Below, in pieces: positions 1 to 8,171 of a DNA stretch of 64,000 bases. This DNA comes from Paenibacillus_S vulneris (lineage in GTDB: Bacteria; Bacillota; Bacilli; Paenibacillales; NBRC-103111). The first letter of the stretch is position 1. Every line of letters starts with the position of its first letter. The translations under genes and the position numbers were made by a program. The DNA lies in assembly GCF_039543185.1 (NCBI RefSeq), contig NZ_BAABJG010000026.1, positions 62,001 through 126,000 of the forward strand, in the 5' to 3' direction. The notes under the pieces are model-generated. The model did not search any database and was not told the DNA's origin. It worked only from the letters and a program-made list of their open reading frames with translations.

Positions 1-2
1 AG

Positions 3-560
3 TTCACTACGGTGAAGGACTTTCCCCGAGGCCATATGGCTATGGCGGTGGATGTGGAAGAGAGCCTCGTAGGCTGGATGCAGACTAAGAATTTGAATTT
101 CGACGTCACTTCCGTTCCCGTGTTCGCGGAGGCGCCAGAAGCTAAGTACCAGCCCTATTCGGTAGGTGCTTTTATTACGAACCAATCCAAAAAGAAGGAT
201 CATGCCTTTCAGGTTATTGCTTATCTTCTTTCGGAAGAAGTTCAAATCGAACGCGCCAAGCAAGGCATCAGTTCTCCCTTACTCAGCCCGGCCGTTCAAC
301 AGGCGTACGGGCAAGGCTTGCCGGAGCTGAAAGGTAAAAATCTGCAGTCGTTGTTTGCCTTAAAGAGCGCCATGCCTGCTCCGCGCAAACCGGGTCTGAC
401 TTTTATCGATCCCAAAACTTCCTCGGTATTCGAGCCTCTGATCTTTAAGGAGTCGAAGGACAGCCAGACGGCGCTGCGGATGGTTCAGGATCAGATGAAC
501 AAAGCGATTCAAGAAGCCAAGGATATGGAAAAGCAGGGCATGGGGAATCCTCACTTATAG
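3..560 (+). CDS. extracellular solute-binding protein, C-terminal part (ABC transporter), truncated by window edge
   Basis: The frame is open from base 3, so the gene starts left of the window. The visible 186 or so residues look like the C-terminal lobe of a family 1 sugar-type solute-binding protein: a 'yQPYSVGAF' stretch, then 'HAFQVIAYLLSEEVQ', a typical helix where these proteins decide how many residues of the domain close over the ligand. The tail is helical and charged. Such proteins are lipoproteins feeding an ABC permease for carbohydrates, but the lipobox and any permease genes are outside the window. The next gene is on the other strand, so this is the last gene of its operon. Ligand unknown. 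Confidence 0.75.
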   Translation, partial: FTTVKDFPRGHMAMAVDVEESLVGWMQTKNLNFDVTSVPVFAEAPEAKYQPYSVGAFITNQSKKKDHAFQVIAYLLSEEVQIERAKQGISSPLLSPAVQQAYGQGLPELKGKNLQSLFALKSAMPAPRKPGLTFIDPKTSSVFEPLIFKESKDSQTALRMVQDQMNKAIQEAKDMEKQGMGNPHL

Positions 561-571
561 AGAACGCAGCG

Positions 572-597
572 CGGCTGCCGACTCGTGTCTGCAGCCG
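572..597. terminator. possible bidirectional hairpin between convergent genes
   Basis: A 7-bp stem (CGGCTGC/GCAGCCG) with a 12-nt loop lies between the convergent solute-binding and VOC genes. There is no clear T-run on either side, so termination is only inferred from its position. Confidence 0.3.
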
Positions 598-627
598 CAT
601 CCTAGTCCTGAGCGGATCATCCGAAGA

Positions 628-1050
628 TCAGACTTCAAATTCCCATGCCGGGTTCCAAACGATTTCCCACAAATGATGGTCCGGGTCCATGAAATGACCG
701 GAATAACCTCCCCAGAACGTATCATGCGCAGGATCGGTTATAACAGCTCCGGCCTTATGGGCCAGTTCCATAATTCGGTCCACTTCTTCCTTACTGCCTA
801 CATTATGCCCGATCGTCATTTCGGTAGAGCTCGGCGCTGACAATGGAACCTTGGCTTCGTGGGAAAGGTCGCGGCGATTCCAGATGGCTAATTTTACACC
901 CGCCTGCAAATTGAAAAAGGCAACCGCCCCGTGCTCAAATTCCCTGCCTATGATCCCCTGTGTGGGCAATCCCAGACCATCCCGGTAAAAGGTCAACGAC
1001 CTCTCTAAATCATCTACTCCTAGTGTAAGCACAGATATACTCGGCTTCAT
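628..1050 (-). CDS. VOC family protein (glyoxalase/bleomycin-resistance fold)
   Basis: This 140-residue protein has two beta-alpha-beta-beta-beta modules typical of the vicinal-oxygen-chelate superfamily. Module one begins 'VLTLGVDDLERSLTFYRDGLGL'-like and module two ends 'GHFMDPDHHLWEIVWNP', the usual metal-ligand strand. The ORF could begin 5 codons earlier, but that ATG lies inside the Shine-Dalgarno (GGAGG), so the ATG at 1050 with about 8 nt spacing is preferred. Family members are dioxygenases, isomerases or antibiotic-binding proteins, so the substrate cannot be assigned. It is followed upstream by an AraC regulator on the same strand, separated by about 75 bp. Confidence 0.8.
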   Translation of the reverse strand: MKPSISVLTLGVDDLERSLTFYRDGLGLPTQGIIGREFEHGAVAFFNLQAGVKLAIWNRRDLSHEAKVPLSAPSSTEMTIGHNVGSKEEVDRIMELAHKAGAVITDPAHDTFWGGYSGHFMDPDHHLWEIVWNPAWEFEV

Positions 1051-1126
1051 TTCGTTATCCTCCATTCCATAGTTATGTTTCTATTATTTCACAGGCCAAC
1101 CTGGTTTGATTGTAAAAAACGGACAA

Positions 1127-1981
1127 CTACACAAGTACTTCTCCGGGAGTCATTCCATAGAAGCGTTTGAACTGGCGGATAAAATGCGGTTGATCATAGT
1201 AGCCGTAGGATAAAGCCATTTCACTGAAAGGGATACGGTTGCCGCCATACCATTCCCGTAATAGATATTGAAACCGAATGATATCTAGCATTTCTTTCGG
1301 ACTGATCCCCAGCCCTTCCTGAAAGATTCTTCTAACCGTCCGTTCGCTGTAACAAAATTGATCCGCCAAAGCTTGAACCGTCGTGCTGCCCCGATGAGCA
1401 TAGATGTACTGCATGAAGGTTGGCAGCAGCGAATGGGAAGAGTCGTCTAGGTTCAGCAGCCATGTCTGCAAAATGGACTCAACCTGTTCGATTATCTCGG
1501 AAATACCCTCCGATGAATGTACTTCATCTACCCATATTTCTCCTTTCCTTCCCCATAGATCTGTCAGTGGTACGGGATTTCCTGTCAGCTCAGAAACCGG
1601 ATATCTCAGCAACCGAGATACTTTATCGGAATAAAATCGGATCCCGAACATGGATGTCGGTGCAGATAAGGTCATCGTTTCATAGTTGGTCATGATTCCT
1701 ACCACGAAGGCACCTTTTGACGTAGAGGTGGCCTGGAGATCCATAATAATGTCTACGCATCCGTCCGGTATGATACGGTGCAAGGCATTACCATTCGCTG
1801 CGCAAGTGTGCAAAGTCCAATAACAAGCCACATAAGACTCTAAGCCATTGCCCGGCATATATTCGCGATACTGGTAAGGAGAAGATTCCGAGAATCTGCG
1901 TTGAAGGACCGGCGGCTGGATAGGGTAAAACCGTCGCATAGCATTCCCCACCTTATTTTTGATTGGTAAGGTTTGTTTCAT
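1127..1981 (-). CDS. AraC-family transcriptional regulator with DUF6597-type N-terminal domain
   Basis: 284 residues. The N-terminal half ('YREYMPGNGLESYVACYWTL', then 'RIIPDGCVDIIMDL') is the cupin-like sensor seen in many AraC regulators of this type. The last 90 residues contain two helix-turn-helix motifs ('TVQALADQFCYSERTVRRIF' and 'FSEMALSYGYYDQPHFIRQF') and end with the AraC signature 'FKRFYGMTPGEV'. The start may instead be the ATG at 1939, which has AAGGTGGGG 6-8 nt upstream. It probably controls the adjacent VOC gene or itself; the effector is unknown. Confidence 0.85.
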   Translation of the reverse strand: MKQTLPIKNKVGNAMRRFYPIQPPVLQRRFSESSPYQYREYMPGNGLESYVACYWTLHTCAANGNALHRIIPDGCVDIIMDLQATSTSKGAFVVGIMTNYETMTLSAPTSMFGIRFYSDKVSRLLRYPVSELTGNPVPLTDLWGRKGEIWVDEVHSSEGISEIIEQVESILQTWLLNLDDSSHSLLPTFMQYIYAHRGSTTVQALADQFCYSERTVRRIFQEGLGISPKEMLDIIRFQYLLREWYGGNRIPFSEMALSYGYYDQPHFIRQFKRFYGMTPGEVLV

Positions 1982-2012
1982 TCCTCGATTTGTATACTCC
2001 GTGGCATTAACG

Positions 2013-2594
2013 TTATTGGAAAGGATTCGGCCGTTTTTCGGGAGAAACGCGTTTTCCCCACAGAGTGGAAACTATGACCCTATTTTCTTCGAACAGCGAA
2101 GAAAGGACGAGCTCATGCCCGTTTAATTCATGCTCCATGCTTTCTAGCAGATCGTCAAAAACACGGACCACGTCTTCATAATCATGCTTGAAATACAATT
2201 TGCCCGATCGCCCGATGGCTGCAACGGCAGGATAGTAATAGCCCGATTCGCCTAAACAGAAGCAGTCCTCTTGAGCAAATTTCACTATGTCATGATAATC
2301 TAACGTTGAAGTTAGCTCCTCAAGAGCATCCGGCGTGAAATCAAACGTATAATCGTACCAGGAATCGGAGAATGAAGAATCTTGGTTATGATGATATTTG
2401 AAATAGACGGTGTCATCAATGCCGGCAAACTCTTGCAGAAAAGCCTTGGCGCTATCAAATAATTCAATGCCTTGTTCGTTGCAGCGGCGTTCAAAGCCCG
2501 AAATATCTACGTGCCTGCCTTCATGCCAACCCGCTTTTTTCAGCAGCAATATCATTTGCTCCCTCTTGTTCGGTTTCTTCATGCCTTGTTCCAT
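2013..2594 (-). CDS. SUKH-3-like immunity protein (orphan)
   Basis: 193 residues. The opening 'LLKKAGWHEGRHVDI' followed by 'FLQEFAGI' and a late 'FDDLLESMEHELNG' helix matches my recollection of the SUKH-3 (SMI1/KNR4-related) immunity fold, whose members neutralise secreted nuclease or deaminase toxins. The start is supported by GGAGGAGG about 5 nt upstream. No polymorphic toxin gene, secretion gene or second immunity gene is adjacent: the neighbours are an AraC regulator and a histidine kinase. It may therefore protect against toxins of other strains, or the fold may serve another role. The family call is from motif memory. Confidence 0.6.
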   Translation of the reverse strand: MEQGMKKPNKREQMILLLKKAGWHEGRHVDISGFERRCNEQGIELFDSAKAFLQEFAGIDDTVYFKYHHNQDSSFSDSWYDYTFDFTPDALEELTSTLDYHDIVKFAQEDCFCLGESGYYYPAVAAIGRSGKLYFKHDYEDVVRVFDDLLESMEHELNGHELVLSSLFEENRVIVSTLWGKRVSPEKRPNPFQ

Positions 2595-2687
2595 CTGTCC
2601 TCCTCCCCGACTCTATGAAAAGCATTGCTAGACTTTTCAAAGCCGACTTTCACCGGGTTACCTTCATCAAGGATTTGCCCTTTTAAT

Positions 2688-3815
2688 TCATTCCTGACGA
2701 GAATTGGCCTTGGGCCCTGATGCTGAGCCTTCCGCAGGCAATCGCACCTCAAATAACGTACGGATCAGGCTGCTTTGGGCTGAAATGGTTCCATGATGCT
2801 TAACGACGATGTTTTTTGCAATGAATAAGCCAAGCCCTGTACTTCCTTCTTGATGGGTTCTTGCTTTGTCTCCGGTATAAAACATATCAAAGATATGTGG
2901 CAGCTCGTCTGACGGGACAGGATCACCGTAATTTACGACTTGAACAACCACTTCCTTCTCTTCCTTATGGCCTATAATATCGATGAACTTTCCGTCTTTC
3001 CCGTACCGTACGGCATTCGTCAGTAGATTCTCGAACACTCGCGCGAGCATGTCACCGTCCCCCCTAATGTTGAGACCCGGAGCCACTTCCAAACGGGTGA
3101 TCAGGTTGTTTTTCTCAAAGAGAGGGTACAGCTCCTCGTTCATTTGGCTGAGCAGCTCACTTAGATCAAGCGGATTCATCTCGATCGTCAGCTTGCCGTA
3201 GTTCATTCTGGTCACCTCGAACAGCTCGTCAATCAGCTTCTCTAGCCGCTGCGACTTGGTGAAAGCAATGCTCGTATAATGCTGCACTTGTTCCTGGCTC
3301 AGCTGATCATCCTTCAGAATAAAATCCAGATACCCTAGCACGGAGGTAAGAGGCGTACGCAAATCGTGGGCCAGATTCAGGATTAACTGCTCCTTGCTCG
3401 TTTCCGCGAAATCTCCTCTCTCCACCGCCTGCTTTAGCTTTTCGCTCGCCAGATTGATGTCTCTGGCAATATCCCCGAACTCATCATTGGTCGGAATATA
3501 AATTCGACTGTTAAAGTCACCATTAGCCAGCTGGTAAATACCGTTCGAAATTTCGTGAAAATACATGGCGTATCGTTTGGTCAGAAGAAAGAAAAATAAG
3601 ACCGAAAGGGGGACAAAAATAAGCAAGAAGCAGTTTATATCGCCTACCTCTCTCATGAAAAAACGAACCTTTGTCAAAGGATCTTCATACTTGGTCGTGT
3701 GGTAATACATTTGTAGAATTTTATAGAGCAAATAAGTTATACTTCCGGAAAATAACATGCTCAGGCCAAACAGCAGGATCATTTTCGAGCGGAAGCTGCG
3801 AATCATTTCAGCCAT
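2688..3815 (-). CDS. sensor histidine kinase, VanS/PhoR-like, no adjacent response regulator
   Basis: 375 residues. Membrane segments lie at about 11-31 and 60-80 with only about 30 residues between them, so there is little extracellular sensor. A HAMP linker follows at about 81-133. The phospho-acceptor His is residue 150 in 'NLAHDLRTP'. The N box 'ENLLTNAVRYG', F box 'HIFDMFYTG' and G2 box 'GSTGLGLFIAKN' complete the ATPase domain. The short sensor and H-box resemble VanS-type kinases. No response regulator gene flanks it (an AraC gene upstream, a SUKH gene downstream), so its partner must be elsewhere. Confidence 0.9.
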   Translation of the reverse strand: MAEMIRSFRSKMILLFGLSMLFSGSITYLLYKILQMYYHTTKYEDPLTKVRFFMREVGDINCFLLIFVPLSVLFFFLLTKRYAMYFHEISNGIYQLANGDFNSRIYIPTNDEFGDIARDINLASEKLKQAVERGDFAETSKEQLILNLAHDLRTPLTSVLGYLDFILKDDQLSQEQVQHYTSIAFTKSQRLEKLIDELFEVTRMNYGKLTIEMNPLDLSELLSQMNEELYPLFEKNNLITRLEVAPGLNIRGDGDMLARVFENLLTNAVRYGKDGKFIDIIGHKEEKEVVVQVVNYGDPVPSDELPHIFDMFYTGDKARTHQEGSTGLGLFIAKNIVVKHHGTISAQSSLIRTLFEVRLPAEGSASGPKANSRQE

Positions 3816-3949
3816 GAAATCAAAGGTTCACTCCCCAAGCGGAACCGAAAATGGATGAAGCCTATTCCTTCCGCATTTTCTAAAAAATCGTGGTTATGCT
3901 TATTGTATCGAATTGGCAGCAAAAAAGACACTTCAATGAAGAACCGCAA

Positions 3950-3997
3950 CAAAAAGAGGATATGGATAAGTTTTCCTCAATAGGAAACTCCATATCC
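3950..3997 (-). terminator. intrinsic terminator of the AraC/GyrI-like gene
   Basis: A 9-bp outer stem (GGATATGGA 3958-3966 with TCCATATCC 3989-3997) plus an inner 7-bp stem. On the minus strand it is followed by TCTTTTTGTTG. It lies 28 bp after the stop codon of the gene at 4025. Confidence 0.7.
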
Positions 3998-4024
3998 TTC
4001 ATGATGGGGTGAAGCTGCTATCGT

Positions 4025-4900
4025 TTAGGCTCTTTTGACGACGGGAATCCAGATTTCACTTTTATAATTCGGGGAAGAGGTATCTTTATGCTCGTTCCAC
4101 AGAATTTCCGGACCCTCGGTCAGCTCATAGCTGGAGGATGGAAACCATTCGGAATAGATGCGGCCCCAGATTTGCTGGAGCGTTTGTGGGAACGGGCCGA
4201 CAGCTTCAAAAACCGCCCAGGTCGTTGCAGACACCTCGAGCGCCTCCCAATGAGCCGGACATTGCTGTGTCGTTGCCACGCCGATATAATGGTCCAGCTC
4301 CCCCTTCTCTTCCATCCGGCCTTCGGCAAAGTTCACGGACGCGCTAATCAAGCCCGATGGCGTTACATTGGAAAGCCGTTTCAGCTCGGCAATGGACTCC
4401 AGGGTCAAGCTCTTCCACATAGATGCAATCTCCGGGTTAACCCCATGAAATTGGATGGGAACTCTCTTCTTCAGCCCGACAATACGAAAAGCCTCTTTCT
4501 CTTCCAGACGGTAGTTCATTTCGCTTCCTCCTTGAACAGTAAGTTGAAAGGACATGCGGGGAAACGCCTTTAACGACTGGCCTTTATTTCTTGCTTCCGA
4601 CGGCGTAATGCCATGCAGACTTTGAAAGGCTCTTGCAAATGAATCCGCTGAATCGTATCCATATTGAATGGCGATATCGATGACTCTGGCCTGGCTGTTC
4701 GTGAGCTCCAATGCGGCAAGAGTAAGCCGTCTGCGCCGGATATACTCAGACAGCGATACACCGGCAAGGAATGAGAACATTCTTCGAAAATGATATTCTG
4801 AGCAATACGCCAGCCTGCATACTTCCTGAAAGTCAATCTCATCTGCAAGATGCTCCTCAATATAGCTCAACGCTTTGTTCATATGGTCTAGCACGTTCAT
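4025..4900 (-). CDS. AraC-family regulator with GyrI-like effector-binding domain
   Basis: About 291 residues. An N-terminal AraC DNA-binding domain carries helices 'IDFQEVCRLAYCSEYHFRRMF' and 'VIDIAIQYGYDSADSFARAF', ending 'LHGITPSEAR'. It is followed by a GyrI-like (BmrR/Rob-type) small-molecule domain that starts at 'RLEEKEAFRIVGLKKRVPIQF' and ends in a strand pair with 'SEIWIPV'. The order HTH-first is typical of Rob/SoxS-like multidrug-responsive regulators. The ATG at 4900 has AAGGAGGGG 6 nt upstream, so the 15 upstream codons are not used. It may sense hydrophobic drugs; the ABC exporter just upstream is a possible target. Confidence 0.85.
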   Translation of the reverse strand: MNVLDHMNKALSYIEEHLADEIDFQEVCRLAYCSEYHFRRMFSFLAGVSLSEYIRRRRLTLAALELTNSQARVIDIAIQYGYDSADSFARAFQSLHGITPSEARNKGQSLKAFPRMSFQLTVQGGSEMNYRLEEKEAFRIVGLKKRVPIQFHGVNPEIASMWKSLTLESIAELKRLSNVTPSGLISASVNFAEGRMEEKGELDHYIGVATTQQCPAHWEALEVSATTWAVFEAVGPFPQTLQQIWGRIYSEWFPSSSYELTEGPEILWNEHKDTSSPNYKSEIWIPVVKRA

Positions 4901-5029
4901 CGGCTTCCCCTCCTTCACATCTAGATTAGCAGATGCTTTCTTCAACCATCCGACATTTCATGCACAACATCATCGGCGGGCTTTTTATGATCTCCATTCC
5001 AATTGAACCATGCCCCTTCAACGGATAAA

Positions 5030-5059
5030 TAAGAGACCCCACCTTGCAAAAGATGGGGT
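5030..5059 (-). terminator. likely terminator of the cNMP-ABC exporter gene
   Basis: ACCCCACC (5036-5043) pairs with GATGGGGT (5052-5059) around an 8-nt loop. On the minus strand it is followed by CTCTTATTTAT, a weak T-rich tail. It lies 24 bp after the stop at 5083. Confidence 0.5.
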
Positions 5060-5082
5060 TATCTTGATGGCTTTGCTTTAGA

Positions 5083-7230
5083 TCACATGCGCTGCAGAAG
5101 GGTCCTCTCCAATGTTTGAAGCATTTGCGGGTAGAGCTTGGTTAACTGATGAAACTCTTCACGTCGTACGGATAGTAAGACGGCAGGACTTATGGAGCGA
5201 ACGGTCGCATTACGGGGACTGTTAGTAAGCAATGCAATTTCGCCGAAATGATCGCCATCCTGGAGAACCGCAACCCGCTTGTTCCCTTCGCCGTCCACAT
5301 GCTTCAAGATCTCCACCGAGCCTCGAACGATGATGTAACACTTGGCTCCCTCTTCGCCTTGACGAATGATCGTCTCCCCTTCCGGGATTCTTTCGGTTAT
5401 AAATAATGGAGCTATGCTTTGGAGCAGCTCCACCCCAATTCCTTCGAAGAACGGAAGCTTGGACAGTCTTTCCGCATCCACCGTAACGCTAAGTCCATCC
5501 TGCGACAAATGGAAGCCATGCTGCTTCTCCCACAACGTCAGATAGGTCCCCTGAAGCTGGAGAAGCTCCTGGTGAGTCCCGGATTCAACAATCTGTCCCC
5601 GCTCGAATACATAGATCCGATCGGCATGGATGACGGATGCGAGCCGATGGGTAACCGAGACGATGGTCATCTCCCCGCGCAGCTGCTGAATCAGCTGATT
5701 GATGTCTGCTTCCGTGGCCGGGTCCAGCGCGGACGTGACCTCATCAAGCAGAAGCAGCTTCGGCCGCCTAAGTAGTGCCCTTGCAACAGCCATACGCTGC
5801 CGCTCACCGCCGGACAAGGTCCCGCCTTCTTGATGAATCCATGTATCATATCCCTCTGGCCATGCGGAAATGACGTCGTGAATTTTGGCCCTTCGAGCGG
5901 CTTCCATCATTTCTTCACCGGAAACATTCTCGCCGTCCAGCACCAGATTATCACGAACCGTTGTATGAAATAAAAACGTATCCTGGGATACAAGCGTAGA
6001 CAGCTTGCGTAAAGAACTCTCGCTCACCAATCTTATATCATGACCATCAATAGAGATGATTCCTTGCTTAGGATCGAAGTAACGTGATAGGAGTTGTAAG
6101 GCCGTGCTCTTACCGGACCCGCTCGACCCGACAAAAGCGACGTAGGCCCCCGCCTCGATATGCAGGCTTATCTCTTTTAATTGAAGGCTGTGATCATCGT
6201 AGCCAAAGGTAACCCGATCCATACGAACGGATGGTACAGTTATAGGAAGGTCTATCGGCTTGGCTGCTTCGATGACTTCGGCACGTTCGTTGAACAGGTC
6301 ACCGATACGCCGGAAGCTGATCTGCGATTCAATCCAGTTAGGGAGCAAATAAGTCAGGTTGGACATGGATTGCCCGACATTCATAAATAAGGTGAAAAAG
6401 GCCATAAAGCCCCCAACTGTCATCTCGTCATGGAAGATCAAATAACCGCCGAAGCCAATCATAGTGCCGTTCAAAATAAGCAGCGTCGTTAAAGGCAGAC
6501 GTTCCATGATGGAATTGGTTAGGTGCAGTTTGAACCCCAAGGTAAGCAGCTCTTGAATCTGCTTGGCCGCCAGTGCCTTGAACCGATTGTGCAAGTGCAG
6601 CCCTTTTATCGTTTTATGGCCTTTAACCATCTCATCAATAGTGTTAGAGAATCGCTCCTGTGCTTCCTTAAAGCGGATATTCGCATGCTCCGCCCTGTGC
6701 TGCATCCATCTGGGACCAACAATCATGAGCATAGAGCCAACAAGAACAGCAAGCGTCAGTTTCCATTCAATTGATAACAGCAAAACAATTCCGAGCATTA
6801 CACTCATAGCTTCCCTTAATAGCAGCGGCATCACCCCGCGGATGACCCGTTCTATAGAACCCATATCCGAAGCAAAGCGGGTTACCAAGTCACCGACACG
6901 GTACTTCTGATAAAAGGGCAGCGATTGCAGCTGCACATGGTGGAACAGCTTCATTCTCAGGCCGCGAATCATCTCTCCGCTCAGCCTGCCCAAGGATAGA
7001 TCCCCGCTTAACCCTGCTGCAATGTTCAACAAGCCCCCGCCAACCAAAATACCCAAAATGATAAGAAATACACGAGGATTTTTGGGAATAAATGCATCAT
7101 CTACCATATATTTAAGACTCAGAGGCGCCGCTACTGCATAGGCGACTTCTATGATTATACTGAGAATAAAGATTACGCTCAGCAGCTTATATTTCATTAC
7201 ATACTGCAGTAATGTGGACATAACGTTCAA
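5083..7230 (-). CDS. ABC exporter (TMD-NBD) fused to a C-terminal cyclic-nucleotide-binding-like domain
   Basis: 715 residues. An N-terminal six-helix exporter domain spans about 1-310. The nucleotide-binding domain has Walker A 'GSSGSGKST', signature 'LSGGERQRMAVARALL' and Walker B 'LLLLDEVTSALD', so the half-transporter should work as a homodimer. Residues from about 595 form a cNMP-binding beta-roll: 'GETIIRQGEEGAKCYIIVRG' and the phosphate-binding cassette 'FGEIALLTNSPRNATV' with the conserved Glu and Arg. This fusion suggests that transport is gated by cAMP, c-di-AMP or another ligand, or that the domain is a structural relic. The likely start is TTG at 7230 (GGGGAGG 11 nt upstream); ATG at 7221 is an alternative. 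Confidence 0.9.
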   Translation of the reverse strand: MNVMSTLLQYVMKYKLLSVIFILSIIIEVAYAVAAPLSLKYMVDDAFIPKNPRVFLIILGILVGGGLLNIAAGLSGDLSLGRLSGEMIRGLRMKLFHHVQLQSLPFYQKYRVGDLVTRFASDMGSIERVIRGVMPLLLREAMSVMLGIVLLLSIEWKLTLAVLVGSMLMIVGPRWMQHRAEHANIRFKEAQERFSNTIDEMVKGHKTIKGLHLHNRFKALAAKQIQELLTLGFKLHLTNSIMERLPLTTLLILNGTMIGFGGYLIFHDEMTVGGFMAFFTLFMNVGQSMSNLTYLLPNWIESQISFRRIGDLFNERAEVIEAAKPIDLPITVPSVRMDRVTFGYDDHSLQLKEISLHIEAGAYVAFVGSSGSGKSTALQLLSRYFDPKQGIISIDGHDIRLVSESSLRKLSTLVSQDTFLFHTTVRDNLVLDGENVSGEEMMEAARRAKIHDVISAWPEGYDTWIHQEGGTLSGGERQRMAVARALLRRPKLLLLDEVTSALDPATEADINQLIQQLRGEMTIVSVTHRLASVIHADRIYVFERGQIVESGTHQELLQLQGTYLTLWEKQHGFHLSQDGLSVTVDAERLSKLPFFEGIGVELLQSIAPLFITERIPEGETIIRQGEEGAKCYIIVRGSVEILKHVDGEGNKRVAVLQDGDHFGEIALLTNSPRNATVRSISPAVLLSVRREEFHQLTKLYPQMLQTLERTLLQRM

Positions 7231-7337
7231 TCTGGATCGCGCCTCCCCGTTATACTAGATTACCGCAGTTTAAACTGGCTGTAAACGGTATTACAGGTAA
7301 TGATAGGACGATGGCTGCCGGAATTACTGTATGAAAA

Positions 7338-7370
7338 AGAAAAAGATCTTTGCAGACTAGCACAAAGATC
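7338..7370 (-). terminator. intrinsic terminator of the NADAR gene
   Basis: GATCTTTG (7345-7352) pairs with CAAAGATC (7363-7370), followed on the minus strand by TTTTTCTTTTTC. It lies 19 bp after the stop codon at 7389. Confidence 0.8.
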
Positions 7371-7388
7371 GGGTTTGATGGCCATGAT

Positions 7389-7946
7389 TTACACTAATTG
7401 CTTAGACAATTGGTCCCGCACCTCGGTTAATGCAAATCCGAGCAAATTTTTGCCTTGCCAATTCATTGGATTATGCGCACGGGGATCATCCTTGGCTAGC
7501 CCGATTCCCCAGATCCGGTCGACGGGGCTTGCTTCCACCAAGATTCGATTGCCTGTTGTTTTCATATAATTCCAAAGCTCCGGATTTTGCTCAAACTTCG
7601 CCATATTCCCGCGCTTAACAATCTCATAGCATCGACTGTCCCAAACCCTGGAATCAAAAGATTTGACTGCCCGGCCGTACGCTTTCATCTCCTTCGGATA
7701 GATTGTGTTCATTATGGCTTCTAGCATGTTATTGTCTCCGAATAATCGCGCCTTCTCCGCCATCATATACTGCTCTGTACAGCAGTAGGTCACATCTTCC
7801 ACAGTAAAATGGCTGCTCCACCACTGGCTAAAGCAGCTTGCATTCACAGTGCCGTTTGCCGCCGGAGTATGCCCCCAGAAGAACACGAACTTTGGCTTTT
7901 CCCCTGCTTGCCAAGCCTTTTGTAAATCCTCCATATTGTAGATCAT
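7389..7946 (-). CDS. NADAR-family N-glycosidase / YbiA-like protein
   Basis: About 185 residues. The family core is visible: 'FSQWWSSHFTVEDVTYCCTEQYMMAEKARLFGD', then 'MKAYGRAVKSFDSRVWDSRCYEIV', 'GNMAKFEQNPEL' and 'IWGIGLAKDDP'. NADAR proteins cleave N-glycosidic bonds in NAD/ADP-ribose-related substrates, in riboflavin intermediates (YbiA type) or in ADP-ribosylated nucleic acids. The start at ATG 7946 is chosen because GGAG lies 5 nt upstream; the longer ORF to 8003 has no ribosome site. It stands alone on its strand, and its 5' region (8020-8100) is extremely AT-rich. A defence or damage-repair role is possible but not shown by the context. Confidence 0.8.
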   Translation of the reverse strand: MIYNMEDLQKAWQAGEKPKFVFFWGHTPAANGTVNASCFSQWWSSHFTVEDVTYCCTEQYMMAEKARLFGDNNMLEAIMNTIYPKEMKAYGRAVKSFDSRVWDSRCYEIVKRGNMAKFEQNPELWNYMKTTGNRILVEASPVDRIWGIGLAKDDPRAHNPMNWQGKNLLGFALTEVRDQLSKQLV

Positions 7947-8171
7947 CAAATCTCCACTCCCTTGCCATAACTCGATCGACCTGCTGTCCCTATTTCTCAA
8001 CAAACACTAGCACTAATGAAACAGTTCTATTCAATTTATGGAAATTTATTATTTCTAAATTGTTATTATCATATTGTTAATATCAAAATATAGGATTTGG
8101 CGAGTTTTGTCAACAGGTTTACACCGCATTTTTCCATTGGCTCAATAAATCCAAACATAATCACCTTAGAT

